This document shows positions 9,807 through 20,330 of a stretch of DNA of 64,000 nt, piece after piece. Where the stretch lies: the NCBI GenBank assembly GCA_003999685.1, contig CP021223.1, forward strand, positions 1,240,001 through 1,304,000. Direction: 5' to 3'. The notes beneath the pieces were generated by a model. That model saw nothing but the letters and a program-made list of their open reading frames with translations, was not told where the DNA came from and searched no databases. The translations under genes and the position numbers were made by a program. The DNA is from Taiwanofungus camphoratus. Lineage: Eukaryota > Basidiomycota > Agaricomycetes > Polyporales > Taiwanofungaceae. The first letter of the stretch is position 1. Every line of letters starts with the position of its first letter.

Positions 9807-12740
9807 TTGCCTTCAGATCATCCTACGTCTAACCAGTCCTCTCCGAGAAACAGCGATCAGTTACTATCCGAGTTCTTTCAGGTCGGCTATCGTTACTATA
9901 CTCAAGCAGGCCTTCCACGAAGCACCTCTTCGCGAACACCTACGACTATCCCCTCCGATATCATTTCTACACTCGAATCTTCCGAATCGACCCCCGACTT
10001 CGAGGCTCTTTTCGAAGGGTCTCTAGACACGCTTACCACGTCCGAAGACTCACCAATTGAGGACTTCGAACCTCAGTCCACGTCCCCTGAGCTTCCTAAC
10101 ACCTCCAAAGGAAGCGGTCCTTCTTCAGCGTCTGACCCTATCTTAGTCCATTTACCGGAATCCCCTCCGCTATCCTCTACGCTCCTATCAGCTTCGCGTT
10201 CCCCTCCGATTCCTTCTATTACACTTTCCGATGCTTCTACGACCCAATCTTCGTCAGCTAGCATCAACTCAGCTTCGAACCCATCTTTGACCGCACCCAC
10301 TTTAGCTAATCCCCTAAATCCTATTTCTGTGTCAACCATGAACGCACCTCCACTCATGCCACCTCGAGGAGATCGTACATCCCCCACCTTCGATCCTGAC
10401 CAGCCCAGGACCATCCGAAGGTATTTCCAGGACTTAGAGTCACTTTTTGTCCGCTGCCAGATAGCGGATGAGGCGACGAAGAAACACTGGACTACTCGCT
10501 ACCCTCCTATCGATGTTTCGGACCTATGGGAGTCCCTCCCTGAGTGTTCCGATGTCACGAAGACCTACGAAGACTTCAAGAAGGAGATTAGAAGCCTCTA
10601 TCCAGGCACAGAGGACGATAGAATGTGGTCTATGTCTGACTTGGACCAGTTGATAGGAGAACGTGCTAGAATTGGAATCAACAATGCGGCAGACTTAGGA
10701 AGCTTCTATCGTGAGTTTTATGCCATCACGAAGTACCTAATTTCGAAAAATAGGTTGTCTACTATCGAGCAAAGCTGTGCTTTTGCGAGGGCCTTCCAAC
10801 CTTCGCTATGGGCTCGCGTGTCTACTAGGTTACAGCTAAAGTTCCCTGATCACTTACCCGATGATCCCTACACCTTGGACCAGCTACATAGCGCAGCGAA
10901 GTTCGTACTCCTTGGTACTTCTACGACTCTTACCTCTGCTACGACTGTAACTGCTTCGACCACTGCCGTGCCCGTGGGGGGCTCATCGCTAAAGATAGAG
11001 GATCTACAGACGTTTGCAGAGATCCTCACGAAGTCCGTAACCAGTGCGCTAGCTCCTGTTCTTGCGAACCAGCAACCCCCTCGATTGGACAGCTCGCGCG
11101 GCGAGCACACTCATGTAGAAGGCCAGTACTGTCACTATTGCGGGGACTTGGACTGCTGCACTAGGTGTTGCAAGCACATTGAGCAAGACATCAAGGATGG
11201 CAAGTGCAAGCGCAACCCAGATGGAAAGATAGTACTGCCAAATGGAAATTTCGTACCCAGAACGATCCCAGGACGTACGATTCGCGATAGGCTTTACGAA
11301 TACCATCGACGAAATGGCACGAATTCCTCCCCACAGCTCCTATTCGAAATCGACAATCGCCTAAATGTGCCCGCATTCTCACTATCCACCGAGGATCGTA
11401 TAGCCGCTTTAGAACACGAGATTTACCAACTTCGGAGATGTCGCGAAGTCTTCGATGGTGTGGAAGTACCCCAGCGCAGAAGGCAGGGTGCTCCTAATGC
11501 GCAGTCTGATCCTAGAAACCCACCCATAGCCAACGCACCTCCGATAGGACGCGCTCAGCATCCAGTAGTGGATCCCCCTGCTAACCAAGATGCCCCAGTG
11601 GCGGAGGCGCAGAACCAGACCCCTCCTACCATTCTAAGGCGATCCAATTATCCTTCTAATTCAGCGCCTTCACCTCCGAAGCCTGCAAATGCGTCCGATC
11701 CACCCACGAACTCATCGAAGCATGCCTCGTCTACACCTAACGTACCAGCCCAACCAGCATCACAGGCAGCCATTCCACCGCCCACTCCACCAGTACATCC
11801 TTTCACTAATGCTCGAGATGCTACTTACGCACCTCCGAATCTTCGAAATTTCGCAGCAGCTCCGAAGCCTACAGCAGACAAAGGCAAGGACGTGGCCTAT
11901 AAGACGATCACACCGGTTCATCAGGAGAAACTTACAGAGGAAATATTCGCGCGATCTATGAGAACACCAGTGGTTACACTAACGTCCGAGGAGCTACTAT
12001 CTATATCCCTGGATGTTCGTGCGCGATATCGCGAAGCTATCACCCCTAAACGTGTGCCTATGGACCCTAAGGCTACTCATATGGCTCAAATTACGGAACT
12101 CTCAGACGATCTCGCTTCTAAAATGACGCTAGCAACCTCCGAACTATCGTGCCACGGTGAACCCCTTGTCCCTGGTTCGACCATAATTCCAGACCCCTAC
12201 GAAACGTACTTACGACACGTACCCGGAAAGGAAGAACCCTCCGAAATTATAGTAGCCCGCGACTCGAACTCTATCCGTTCTATCGAAGCCCTAATCGACA
12301 ACAAAGAGCGAATCGAATGCATCGTGGACCCTGGGTCACAAGTGGTTGCGATGTCAGAGCAAGTCTGTCATGCCTTAGGACTAATCTACGACCCTTCCGT
12401 GCAGCTAAATATGCAGTCTGCTAATGGCAGTATTGACCGTTCCTTAGGACTGGTTCGAAATGTCTCGTTCCAAGTAGGCGACATCATGTTGTACCTACAG
12501 ATGCACGTCATACGCAATCCCTCCTACGATATCCTTCTAGGCCGTCCCTTCGATGTGGTAACCGAGAGTGTGGTTAAGAACTTCGGAAACGAGGAGCAGA
12601 CCATCACGATCGTATGCCCAAACACGAGCGAAGTCGCGACAATCCCTACGATGCCTCGAGGACGTCAAAAGTTCTTACCAGCCCATCATCATAGTTGCCC
12701 CCATGTGAACTCTTCGAATCATTTGCGATCGGGTTTTTAG
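9807..12740 (+). CDS. Element B1 Gag with retropepsin-like domain
   Basis: 977-codon frame. A Ser/Thr/Pro-rich N-terminus is followed by a helical capsid-like region around residues 190-370 (DLDQLIGERARIGI, conserved in B2), a Cys/His knuckle-like segment near residues 435-455, a Pro-rich linker, and a protease-like domain near residues 830-930 ending YDILLGRPFD. Protease lies in the gag frame, and the frame stops directly after the slippery heptamer that leads to pol. Packaging and processing roles are inferred from the family. Confidence 0.85.
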   Translation: MPSDHPTSNQSSPRNSDQLLSEFFQVGYRYYTQAGLPRSTSSRTPTTIPSDIISTLESSESTPDFEALFEGSLDTLTTSEDSPIEDFEPQSTSPELPNTSKGSGPSSASDPILVHLPESPPLSSTLLSASRSPPIPSITLSDASTTQSSSASINSASNPSLTAPTLANPLNPISVSTMNAPPLMPPRGDRTSPTFDPDQPRTIRRYFQDLESLFVRCQIADEATKKHWTTRYPPIDVSDLWESLPECSDVTKTYEDFKKEIRSLYPGTEDDRMWSMSDLDQLIGERARIGINNAADLGSFYREFYAITKYLISKNRLSTIEQSCAFARAFQPSLWARVSTRLQLKFPDHLPDDPYTLDQLHSAAKFVLLGTSTTLTSATTVTASTTAVPVGGSSLKIEDLQTFAEILTKSVTSALAPVLANQQPPRLDSSRGEHTHVEGQYCHYCGDLDCCTRCCKHIEQDIKDGKCKRNPDGKIVLPNGNFVPRTIPGRTIRDRLYEYHRRNGTNSSPQLLFEIDNRLNVPAFSLSTEDRIAALEHEIYQLRRCREVFDGVEVPQRRRQGAPNAQSDPRNPPIANAPPIGRAQHPVVDPPANQDAPVAEAQNQTPPTILRRSNYPSNSAPSPPKPANASDPPTNSSKHASSTPNVPAQPASQAAIPPPTPPVHPFTNARDATYAPPNLRNFAAAPKPTADKGKDVAYKTITPVHQEKLTEEIFARSMRTPVVTLTSEELLSISLDVRARYREAITPKRVPMDPKATHMAQITELSDDLASKMTLATSELSCHGEPLVPGSTIIPDPYETYLRHVPGKEEPSEIIVARDSNSIRSIEALIDNKERIECIVDPGSQVVAMSEQVCHALGLIYDPSVQLNMQSANGSIDRSLGLVRNVSFQVGDIMLYLQMHVIRNPSYDILLGRPFDVVTESVVKNFGNEEQTITIVCPNTSEVATIPTMPRGRQKFLPAHHHSCPHVNSSNHLRSGF

Positions 12741-15700
12741 ACTTCGAGGATTTGAGAAATCAAGGAGAGGTCGCCCTGGTCATTGAGTATGAATCCGATA
12801 CCCCTAAAATTGTGTCTTTCGCTGCTGTAAATGCAGCAGATAACAATTCTGTTCCTGCGCTCTATCTATCAGTCTCTAACTCTGTGTCTAGCTATCTGCA
12901 GTCTCTCTATTTTAGCGAAACTTCGAAAGTCTCGGAAGGTCCGGCTGATCATACTAGGTGGCTATCTGGCTTTCTAGCAGCAGCAACACCGCACGAGGCT
13001 CCCTTCCTTTCACACGATAATCCGAATTCTCTCCCTATGCTTTCGCTTTCCGCCTCTAAAGACATATCCTCTATCCCCATTCCAGGTCCCAGGAACGCTA
13101 CGAAGGTCACAAAGTCAGCCCGAAGACCCTCCCTTGCTCCTAATCCGATGGTATCCCTTCCTAAGTTGTCAGATTCTTCCCCTATTCCTACATTTGCAGC
13201 ATCGAAAAAGAAGTACAAGCCTGTAGCGCTGAAGACTCGCCCTATTCTGGGAGCTTTGGACGAACGATTCAGAATCATTCGCGAAATTAAAGGCGACCCT
13301 TTAGCGACGATGCCTACCCTATCACCGACTCCACCACCTTTCGAACCTACTTCGCGATATACGCAAGAACGGCATGATCTCACGGACAAGCTACACAGTG
13401 GAGACTTCCTACAACCAGCAGAGAGGGACCTCCTACATCATTTTATGACCCTACATGCTGATGCGTTCGCTTGGAATGACTCCGAAAGGGGGTGCTTCAA
13501 GCCGGAGTACTTCCCTCCTATCGACTTTCCGGTAGTACCGCACACGCCATGGGTACAAAAGAACATTCCTATCCCACCCGGAATCTACAACGAAGTGTGC
13601 GCAATCATCAAAAAGAAGATTGCAGCTGGGGTCTACGAACCTTCGAATTCTTCCTATCGTTCACGATGGTTTTGTGTGGTGAAGAAAGATGGAAAGTCCC
13701 TACGCCTTGTACATAGTCTGGAACCCCTAAACGCTGTCACGATTCAACACTCAGGCGTTCCCCCGACTCCCGAACACCTCGCAGAACAGTTCGGAGGACG
13801 ACCTTGTGGTGCTATGTTGGATCTATATGTAGGCTATGATGAACGCTTGATAGCGGAGACTTCACGCGATCTTACGACATTTCAAACACCTTTCGGAGCT
13901 ATGAGATTGGTCACTCTACCTATGGGATGGACCAACTCGGTCCCTATCTTCCACAATGATGTTACGCACATCCTGCAGCCCGAAATTCCTCACCTAACGG
14001 TTCCCTATATCGACGATGTTCCGGTCAAAGGCCCTGAAAGTTCGTACGATCTCGTACCTATTTCGGAGAACCCAGGCATTCGAAAGTTTGTTTGGGAACA
14101 TTTTACGAACCTCAATAGGATAGTCACACGCATGCGCTATGCAGGAGGTACCTTTTCTGGAGTTAAAAGCATTCTAATTGCCCGTGAAATCACCGTTGTA
14201 GGGCATCGGTGTACTCCAGAAGGTCGCCTACCGGACGAGTCTTGTGTTGCAGCCATACGCAACTGGGGACCTTGTGCGACCCTATCTGACGTTCGAGCCT
14301 TTCTAGGAACCATTGGAGTGGTCCATATCTTCATCCGAAACTTCGCACATCGTGCAGATGCCTTAGTACGCCTAACACGAAAGGCGGTACCCTTCAAATT
14401 TGGTCCAGCGCAAATCACAGCGCAGGAGGACCTTAAGGATGCTTTGCTGTCCTCTCCAGCTCTCCGATCCATTAACTATTCATCAGGTGCGCCCGTGATC
14501 TTAGCAGTTGACACCTCCTATATTGCAGTTGGCTATCACCTTTGCCAATGCGATGAGGACAACCCTAAAGTCCGATTCTACAATCGTTTCGGATCCATCA
14601 CTCTAAATGATCGTGAGCAGAGGTTCTCGCAACCGAAGTTAGAGATCTACGGATTGTTTCGAGCACTTCGCGTACTACGAATCTACCTAATCGGAGTTAG
14701 GAACCTTATAGTGGAAGTTGACGCACGCTATATCAAAGGGATGTTGCAAAATCCGGACATCGCACCCAGCGCGAGTATAAATCGCTGGATCGTATCGATT
14801 CTAACATTCCATTTCACCCTAGTACATGTACCAGGTACGATGCATGGACCAGACGGACTATCAAGACGAACCCCCCAGCCAGGAGATCAAGAAGAGAGCA
14901 GCGAAGAAGACTTCAAAGACTGGATAGACAAAATGCACTCGTTTCTACATCACATCCAAGCCCCCCCTTCCCATCCTATACCATCGATTTCTACCCTATT
15001 CCCTTACGAATTCGCCTCTAACATTCCTATCACAACCCCCATACCTCCGATAGCTCCAACCTTCGCCTCCGAGTTGGCTGAGGACAGCCAAGGTTTCAAT
15101 AGGGAGGAGGAGAGCTACGATAGCGTCCCAAGATCCGAAATGGCCAAGGAAGCTGACGCAAGACTTGACTTAGTAGCAAAATTCCTACGAAGCCTCGCGA
15201 GACCTGCCAACCTATCGGATTCAGAATACGAAGGTTTCGTAAAATACTGTCTTCTATTCTTCCTTGATGAGGACATACTATGGCGCAAAGATCCACAAGG
15301 AGCTCACAAACTAGTTGTAAAGCAGGCAGACCGTCTACGAATCCTCCGAGAATGTCACGACGCAGTTGCGCACCGAGGAATACACGCTACGAAGGTGCTG
15401 ATTTCAGAGCGGTTTTGGTGGCCCTACCACCATATCGACATTGCCTGGTATGTTCAAAGCTGCCACCTATGCCAGATTCGCCAAGTGCGGCAGATCCTAA
15501 TCCCTCCTACGGTCGCTACGCCCGCTCCGATCTTCGCAAAGGTTCATATAGATACCATGCATATGCCCCCTTCTAACGGATTTAGGTACTTGGTGCAAGG
15601 CCGGTGTTCTCTAACCCAGTACCCTGAATTTCGGATGCTTCGCAAGGAGACGGCTAAAGCTTTGGCAGAATGGCTCTTCGAAGACTTTGTTTGTAGGTGG

Positions 15701-16549
15701 GGCGCGCTATCGGAGATAGTCACGGACAACGGCGCTCCCTTCGTAAAAGCTACGAACTACATAGCGAAGAAGTACCAGCTACAACACATCCGAATTAGCG
15801 GATACAATTCGCGTGCCAACGGGCTGGTGGAGAGGCCTCACTTCGATGTTAGGCAGGCTCTATTCAAGGCCGTGGATGGCGAAGAGTCTAAATGGTCTCA
15901 GGCAACGTACTCAGTCTTCTGGTCCGAAAGGATCACGACTCGAAAGCGCATGGGATGTTCGCCCTATTTCACGGTCACTGGCACCCACCCTGTTATCCCT
16001 TTGAACGTCATAGAGGCCACCTATATCCTTCCTCCTCCATCTTCTATGCTATCCACGACCGATCTTATCGCACGTCGAGCTATCGCATTGCAAAAGCGGG
16101 TGACTCAGGTAGCGGAACTACATTCGAAGGTCTACGAAGCGCGAAGACAAGCTGCTCTGCGATTCGAAGAAAAGCATAAGCACTCCATCCACGATTTCAA
16201 CTTCGAAAAGGGCGATTTAGTACTAATTCGCAACACACAGATAGAAAAGTCCCTAAATTGGAAGATGCGACCTCGCTACCTCGGCCCAGTACTCGTAGTA
16301 TCTAGGAACAAAGGTGGTGCTTATATCCTATGCGAATTGGATGGTTCGGTACTCGACAGGCCTACGGCAGCCTTCCGAGTCATCCCCTACTTAGCGCGAA
16401 AAGCCCTCGAACTTCCTACCGAACTCTTGGACGTGTCGACGGAGCGACTTCATGAACTAGAGCTGACTACCACCCAAGGCGATGACGAAGAACTAGGATC
16501 GTATCCCTACTCTCCTAAGTCCGGCTCTAGTCCATCCGAAGCTCACTAA
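12695..16549 (+). CDS. Element B1 Pol: RT, RNase H, integrase
   Basis: 1284-codon frame, overlapping gag in the -1 frame. RT spans about 13480-14100 (VKKDGKSLRLVHSLEPLN, then MGWTNSVPIFHNDV and PYIDDVPV). RNase H spans about 14490-14870 (AVDTSYIAVGYH, QPKLEIYGLFRAL, HVPGTMHGPDGLSRR). A linker carries an internal hairpin/purine block at 15074-15110. Integrase follows from about 15340: H2C2 zinc region (CHDAVAHRGIHA ... CHLCQ), a D,D-E core with DTMHMP, VTDNGAPF and ANGLVERPHF, and a C-terminal RPRYLGP module. It looks whole. Confidence 0.9.
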   Translation: MPPCELFESFAIGFLDFEDLRNQGEVALVIEYESDTPKIVSFAAVNAADNNSVPALYLSVSNSVSSYLQSLYFSETSKVSEGPADHTRWLSGFLAAATPHEAPFLSHDNPNSLPMLSLSASKDISSIPIPGPRNATKVTKSARRPSLAPNPMVSLPKLSDSSPIPTFAASKKKYKPVALKTRPILGALDERFRIIREIKGDPLATMPTLSPTPPPFEPTSRYTQERHDLTDKLHSGDFLQPAERDLLHHFMTLHADAFAWNDSERGCFKPEYFPPIDFPVVPHTPWVQKNIPIPPGIYNEVCAIIKKKIAAGVYEPSNSSYRSRWFCVVKKDGKSLRLVHSLEPLNAVTIQHSGVPPTPEHLAEQFGGRPCGAMLDLYVGYDERLIAETSRDLTTFQTPFGAMRLVTLPMGWTNSVPIFHNDVTHILQPEIPHLTVPYIDDVPVKGPESSYDLVPISENPGIRKFVWEHFTNLNRIVTRMRYAGGTFSGVKSILIAREITVVGHRCTPEGRLPDESCVAAIRNWGPCATLSDVRAFLGTIGVVHIFIRNFAHRADALVRLTRKAVPFKFGPAQITAQEDLKDALLSSPALRSINYSSGAPVILAVDTSYIAVGYHLCQCDEDNPKVRFYNRFGSITLNDREQRFSQPKLEIYGLFRALRVLRIYLIGVRNLIVEVDARYIKGMLQNPDIAPSASINRWIVSILTFHFTLVHVPGTMHGPDGLSRRTPQPGDQEESSEEDFKDWIDKMHSFLHHIQAPPSHPIPSISTLFPYEFASNIPITTPIPPIAPTFASELAEDSQGFNREEESYDSVPRSEMAKEADARLDLVAKFLRSLARPANLSDSEYEGFVKYCLLFFLDEDILWRKDPQGAHKLVVKQADRLRILRECHDAVAHRGIHATKVLISERFWWPYHHIDIAWYVQSCHLCQIRQVRQILIPPTVATPAPIFAKVHIDTMHMPPSNGFRYLVQGRCSLTQYPEFRMLRKETAKALAEWLFEDFVCRWGALSEIVTDNGAPFVKATNYIAKKYQLQHIRISGYNSRANGLVERPHFDVRQALFKAVDGEESKWSQATYSVFWSERITTRKRMGCSPYFTVTGTHPVIPLNVIEATYILPPPSSMLSTTDLIARRAIALQKRVTQVAELHSKVYEARRQAALRFEEKHKHSIHDFNFEKGDLVLIRNTQIEKSLNWKMRPRYLGPVLVVSRNKGGAYILCELDGSVLDRPTAAFRVIPYLARKALELPTELLDVSTERLHELELTTTQGDDEELGSYPYSPKSGSSPSEAH
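12731..12737 (+). promoter_or_regulatory. -1 frameshift slippery heptamer of B1
   Basis: GGGTTTT in X-XXY-YYZ phase with the gag frame, followed immediately by the gag stop TAG. A -1 slip enters the pol frame. The same heptamer lies at the equivalent place in B2 (23001-23007, minus strand). Programmed -1 frameshifting is a common gag-pol strategy of LTR elements; use here is inferred. Confidence 0.7.
15074..15110 (+). promoter_or_regulatory. Internal (central) hairpin plus polypurine tract in B1 pol
   Basis: TTGGCT-GAGGAC-AGCCAA forms a perfect 6-bp stem with a 6-nt loop. A TTTCAATA spacer and the purine run GGGAGGAGG follow. The 3' LTR-adjacent block at 18592-18628 has the same loop, spacer and purine run with a compensated stem. 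It lies in the coding linker between RNase H and integrase. Confidence 0.7.
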
Positions 16550-17082
16550 AGAATCAGAGGAGCAATCGACGATACCCCGACTTTAGCTAAGATTACGCTA
16601 CGTCCATTTTACTTTTCGCTTACCCTTTGGTCATGTTTTACTTTCCCCAACAAGCCCCCACTCAGTTTGACAGCTACGAAGTCCCGAATGTCTACGAATT
16701 TTTACTTACAACATCTCCGACTTTTTACTATAGTGATTCAACTCACGAAGTCATGATATCGTTCTAAAGGCTCCTAAAATGCCAAGCGGAGCGAAGATTG
16801 CGCGAGGGGCCTTAAGCCCTTCAAGGCCATGATGATTTACTGAGCCTAAATGAGCGCATTTTATCCCCCTAAGTCTTCTAATTCATCTCTGTGTTGTTTG
16901 GTTACTTCACGCACTTAGAAACCTTTTCACAAGGACGACGTTTGCGTCCACTATATTCAGACTATTGTACACATATTGGAAAAGGTCCCTAGCAAAGGGA
17001 CGCGCAACGAGAGAGAATACAGCACGTTGGTGCGACAGATACGGAACGGGCGAGACGACGAACTACAATCCCCCCCCACCTT
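16550..17082. other. Non-coding spacer between convergent B1 genes
   Basis: 533 bp between the pol stop and the end of the antisense accessory gene. No frame or repeat is recognised. It is AT-richer than the coding parts and corresponds in position to 6664-7057 of B2. Confidence 0.5.
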
Positions 17083-18460
17083 CTAAACCTCGGCCTCGGC
17101 ATCTTCCTCATCCTGCTCGGACTCACCGGAGGGACCAGGATCGGTAGAGGAGGCAGCGACGCGACGGCGAGAAAGAGGGAGAGAACTCAAGTCGAGCGGC
17201 GCAGGCGTACGACCGGTTAGGGCGGTTTCGGCACGATAGAGCCCCGAGATGTAGTCTTCGAGACGCATCGCGCGACTCTCGGCCATCGCGCGGTCATACC
17301 AGAGGCCTTCGACAACGGCTTGATGCGCAGGGGTGAGGCCGTCCAAGTATTTGGCGCCGTTAAGGGCCAGCGAGGCCTCGAGCGACATCATAGGCACAGG
17401 GGTCGACTTCACCTTCTTGGACTCGCGGGCGCAAGGCGGGGACACCTGAGGAGGTTGGCCCGCAGCTAGGGGACGCCCTAACATCAGCAATGACGCAATA
17501 ACGAGGGCACGAGAAGCCCTACTGCACTTCGAAACGCGCACTCCGCGCTCCTTACCGTCTACAGAGAATCCGCCCCAATAACACCCCTGCGACTCTCGAA
17601 GGCACTTACCGCACTTCACAGCACCCACAGGGAGTTCACACTCGAAGTCAGTGGTGTAGGTGCTGCAGCGATCACACTGGAAAGCAATAATAAGTCGCGA
17701 ACAGCCACGAGAAAGAAGCGTACTCACCTTCGCATGAGTTCGCCTATGCTCCGCCGCCTTCGCCATGTTAGCCAGGGCTTCGGGCATCGGAGGAGCCTTC
17801 GCCTTCGCAGCGTCCTTCCCCTGAGTAGGAGGGACCCCTACGAAGACACCCAAACTCGTGGACGAGGCGAGTTCGCCGACTTGGCCGCTAGAAACGGAGG
17901 CCATGATGGAGCTGGCCTGAGAAGCCGCACGAGTAGAAGCTGCTGCCTTGGCCCGAGCTGAGGGACGATGAGTGCGCAATGAGGTATGACTAGGGGCCGG
18001 CGAGGGAGCAGAAGACGAAGCCACAAGTTGCGCAGCGCGTTCAAGCGCAGCGCGCTCGACCGCCTCCACACGAAGTCGTTCGGTCGCGTGGGCGAGTTCG
18101 CGCTGTGCGTCTCGCTCTTGAAGCATAGCGGCGAACTGAGGAAAGCCGGTGCGGGCCCACGAGATCCACGACGAGTCCGCGAGAGGGAGGATCGCCGTCA
18201 AACCTTCGACGATGGTGGCCTCTAAGGTAGGATCGGCAGGAGCGTTCAAAGCCTGGGACAGGACCCGCCAGTTACCCTATAACGCAGTGAAGACAATGTA
18301 GCGAGCGATCGAGGAGGATACGTACCACACGACGTCCTAAGTTCCTTGCCCACCGCAAGTAATCTTCGACCTCTGCTACACCCTCCGGACGAGAATTGAG
18401 GAGCGCCAGGACATCGCTGTGAGCTAGGCCAACACCATCAGAGTCCATATCGTCGAACAT
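17083..18460 (-). CDS. Antisense accessory gene of element B1, six-cysteine protein
   Basis: Counterpart of the B2 gene at 5297-6663, again opposite to gag-pol and between pol and the 3' LTR. The likely start is ATG at 18458-18460, with further open blocks separated by short GT-AG introns. It has an N-terminal helical part, an Arg/Glu-rich coiled-coil-like segment near 18000-18130, a Ser/Ala-rich linker, and a cysteine block at 17581-17676 with exactly the B2 spacing C-x2-C-x8-C-x8-C-x2-C-x6-C and a CYWGG/CYFGG end. The intron just before the first cysteine is in the same position in both elements. Overall protein similarity is low outside the cysteine block. Function unknown; regulation of the element or of host genes is speculation. 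Confidence 0.7.
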
Positions 18461-18591
18461 GATGGGGAAGGGAAAGGCAAAAGGGGAGAAAGGAGAAAAA
18501 GATAAGAGGCACCCACGATTAGCTTCTATCAGGATATCGCCCGCTTCGCAGATCGCATGCGATAGGCTACAAGTTCCCACGGTCGTGCACA

Positions 18592-18628
18592 CTGACTGAG
18601 GACAGTCAGGATTTCAATAGAGAGGAGG
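18592..18628 (+). promoter_or_regulatory. B1 3' polypurine tract with upstream hairpin
   Basis: CTGACT-GAGGAC-AGTCAG (perfect 6-bp stem, loop GAGGAC) is followed by GATTTCAATAG and the purine run AGAGGAGG abutting the 3' LTR at 18629. Compared with the internal copy at 15074-15110, two stem positions have changed on both sides so that pairing is kept. Confidence 0.8.
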
Positions 18629-20326
18629 TGATAAGTCCCGTAGCCTCCTGGGCCCCGAATCGCGATTTTAGGAGCTTTCTGATCCCCCAACCGACCACTC
18701 TAAGACTCTCCTACAGCCTACGACAGGAGGGATAGGTTCCTATAATATTCCTAACGCCCCCTCTCCTTCCTAAACCCTCCTAACACCCTACGAAGTCTTG
18801 CAAAGTCACACGAGGTGCTACGAGATTTCGAATGCTAGACGCGAAGTCCCTAACTCCTGCTAAGTCCACTATCGGACACTGCCGGCCCTCCCATACTGTT
18901 CCATTGGATCTAGGTCCTATCTACTACGTCACTCATCCTGGGCTTAGCTAAGAAGTCTTAGCTAAGTCTCTCCTAGCTCTTGTGATTGCAGCTACCTCCG
19001 ATAGGCTTCGAAACGGTCCGAAGTTCCGGAAGTTGGACTTAGGAAGCCTTGTGCACCCCCATGGGTCTCAATCCTATGCCATAAGGTCATCCTAGGGCGT
19101 ACCCATATGACCCTCCACCCAGTTAGGACACCTCCTGCCCCGATTAGGCCAAGTCCTGCTGCTAAGAACTTTGTGCGCTCTTAGCCCACTAAGATAGGTG
19201 ATCACGGCACATGGCTGCTCTCGGATAGTCATCCCGCCCTCGTGAATGAACTTGGTCACCTTTCTACCGTACGTAGTTCCCCTGTTTCAGTTCCTAATTA
19301 GTTCCTATCCTCCTCGTGTTCACTTCGGAGTCCATGCGCTTTAGTACACATTTCGGACTCGTAAGGATCGCTTCGCGCAAGATTAGTTCACCTCACGTTC
19401 CCCTATTTAGTCAGAGGTAGTTTACTATGTACAAGAGAGACCCCTCAGTGCACGCTTCTCTCGTTGGAATACTAGTTCCCCTGTAGCTCCGATCTCAGGA
19501 AAGCGCCGCGAGTACAACCTTAGGAATGGTCCCAAGGTCCCTAAGTCTCCACCCCAGCTCCGTTTCAGTACCTTTGAACTACGTCTACGCTCGCAATATA
19601 TCTACGAACCACGTCTACGCTTCCTGAACTACGCACTACGATCCACGAAGTCGCCGTAACTTTGTGCCCTTCAGTACCTCTTATAGCACCTATCCGGTGG
19701 GCCTCTGCCTTAGTTATACCCTTAGGCTCACATTGCGTCATCCCTACGTCCTACGAATAACCCTACGACTCCCCCATAGCCTTCATTACAGGCTATAGTA
19801 CATCTCTCTACGCCCTCGAACTCTCCGACCCACACCTCGACGTCATCAGACACTTCAGAGCTTCCAGCAACCTCGTTCCCTCATTCCTATTCCAAGTATT
19901 AGCTCTCCGAACCATCCGACCTCTCCTACAAGTCTCCTACGCTAGCCAAACCTCGCCCACCTCGCTCTAACAAACCTCTAAACCTTACGCCCTTTAGCTA
20001 ACTCTAGCTAAAAGGACTTCGCAGCATCTACGAAGTCAGCTCGTGCGACTTAGCTAAAACTTCGAAGGACTTCGCAGAATCTCGAAGAACTTCGCATACT
20101 TCGGAGGGCCTCGCAAGGCCTTAGGGATAGTATAGCACTTAGGAACAAGATCCTGTTGTGCAGGACCCTTGACCCCTTACTCCCCCACTTACAAAAACAA
20201 GACATACAGGTTTCCCGATATCGTACAGGTTGTAGCTCCTACCCTCATATCCTCACAGTTATTACACTACCCCACAGCCACGTTACGGAGCGCTCCCTAG
20301 GTACCAGGGTCCCCTAGGTCATATCA
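18629..20326 (+). repeat. 3' LTR of element B1
   Basis: 1698 bp, TGAT...ATCA, followed by GCGG. Relative to the 5' LTR it lacks a stretch of about 70 bp near 20030 and has about 19 extra bases near 19750. Roughly 55-60 single differences are seen, mostly transitions. Confidence 0.9.
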
Positions 20327-20330
20327 GCGG

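Larger units (their letters stand above)
8020..20326 (+). mobile_element. Ty3/gypsy-like element B1, complete, nested in B2
   Basis: A 12.3-kb LTR retroelement in plus orientation. 5' LTR 8020-9766, PBS 9771-9782, gag with protease 9807-12740, pol 12695-16549, antisense accessory gene 18460-17083, hairpin plus purine tract 18592-18628, 3' LTR 18629-20326, perfect 4-bp TSD. Both long reading frames are open, so it looks whole. Its LTRs nevertheless differ by roughly 55-60 substitutions (about 3.4%) plus two larger indels, more than the LTRs of the element it sits in. RT has a PYIDD-type catalytic box. Confidence 0.92.
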
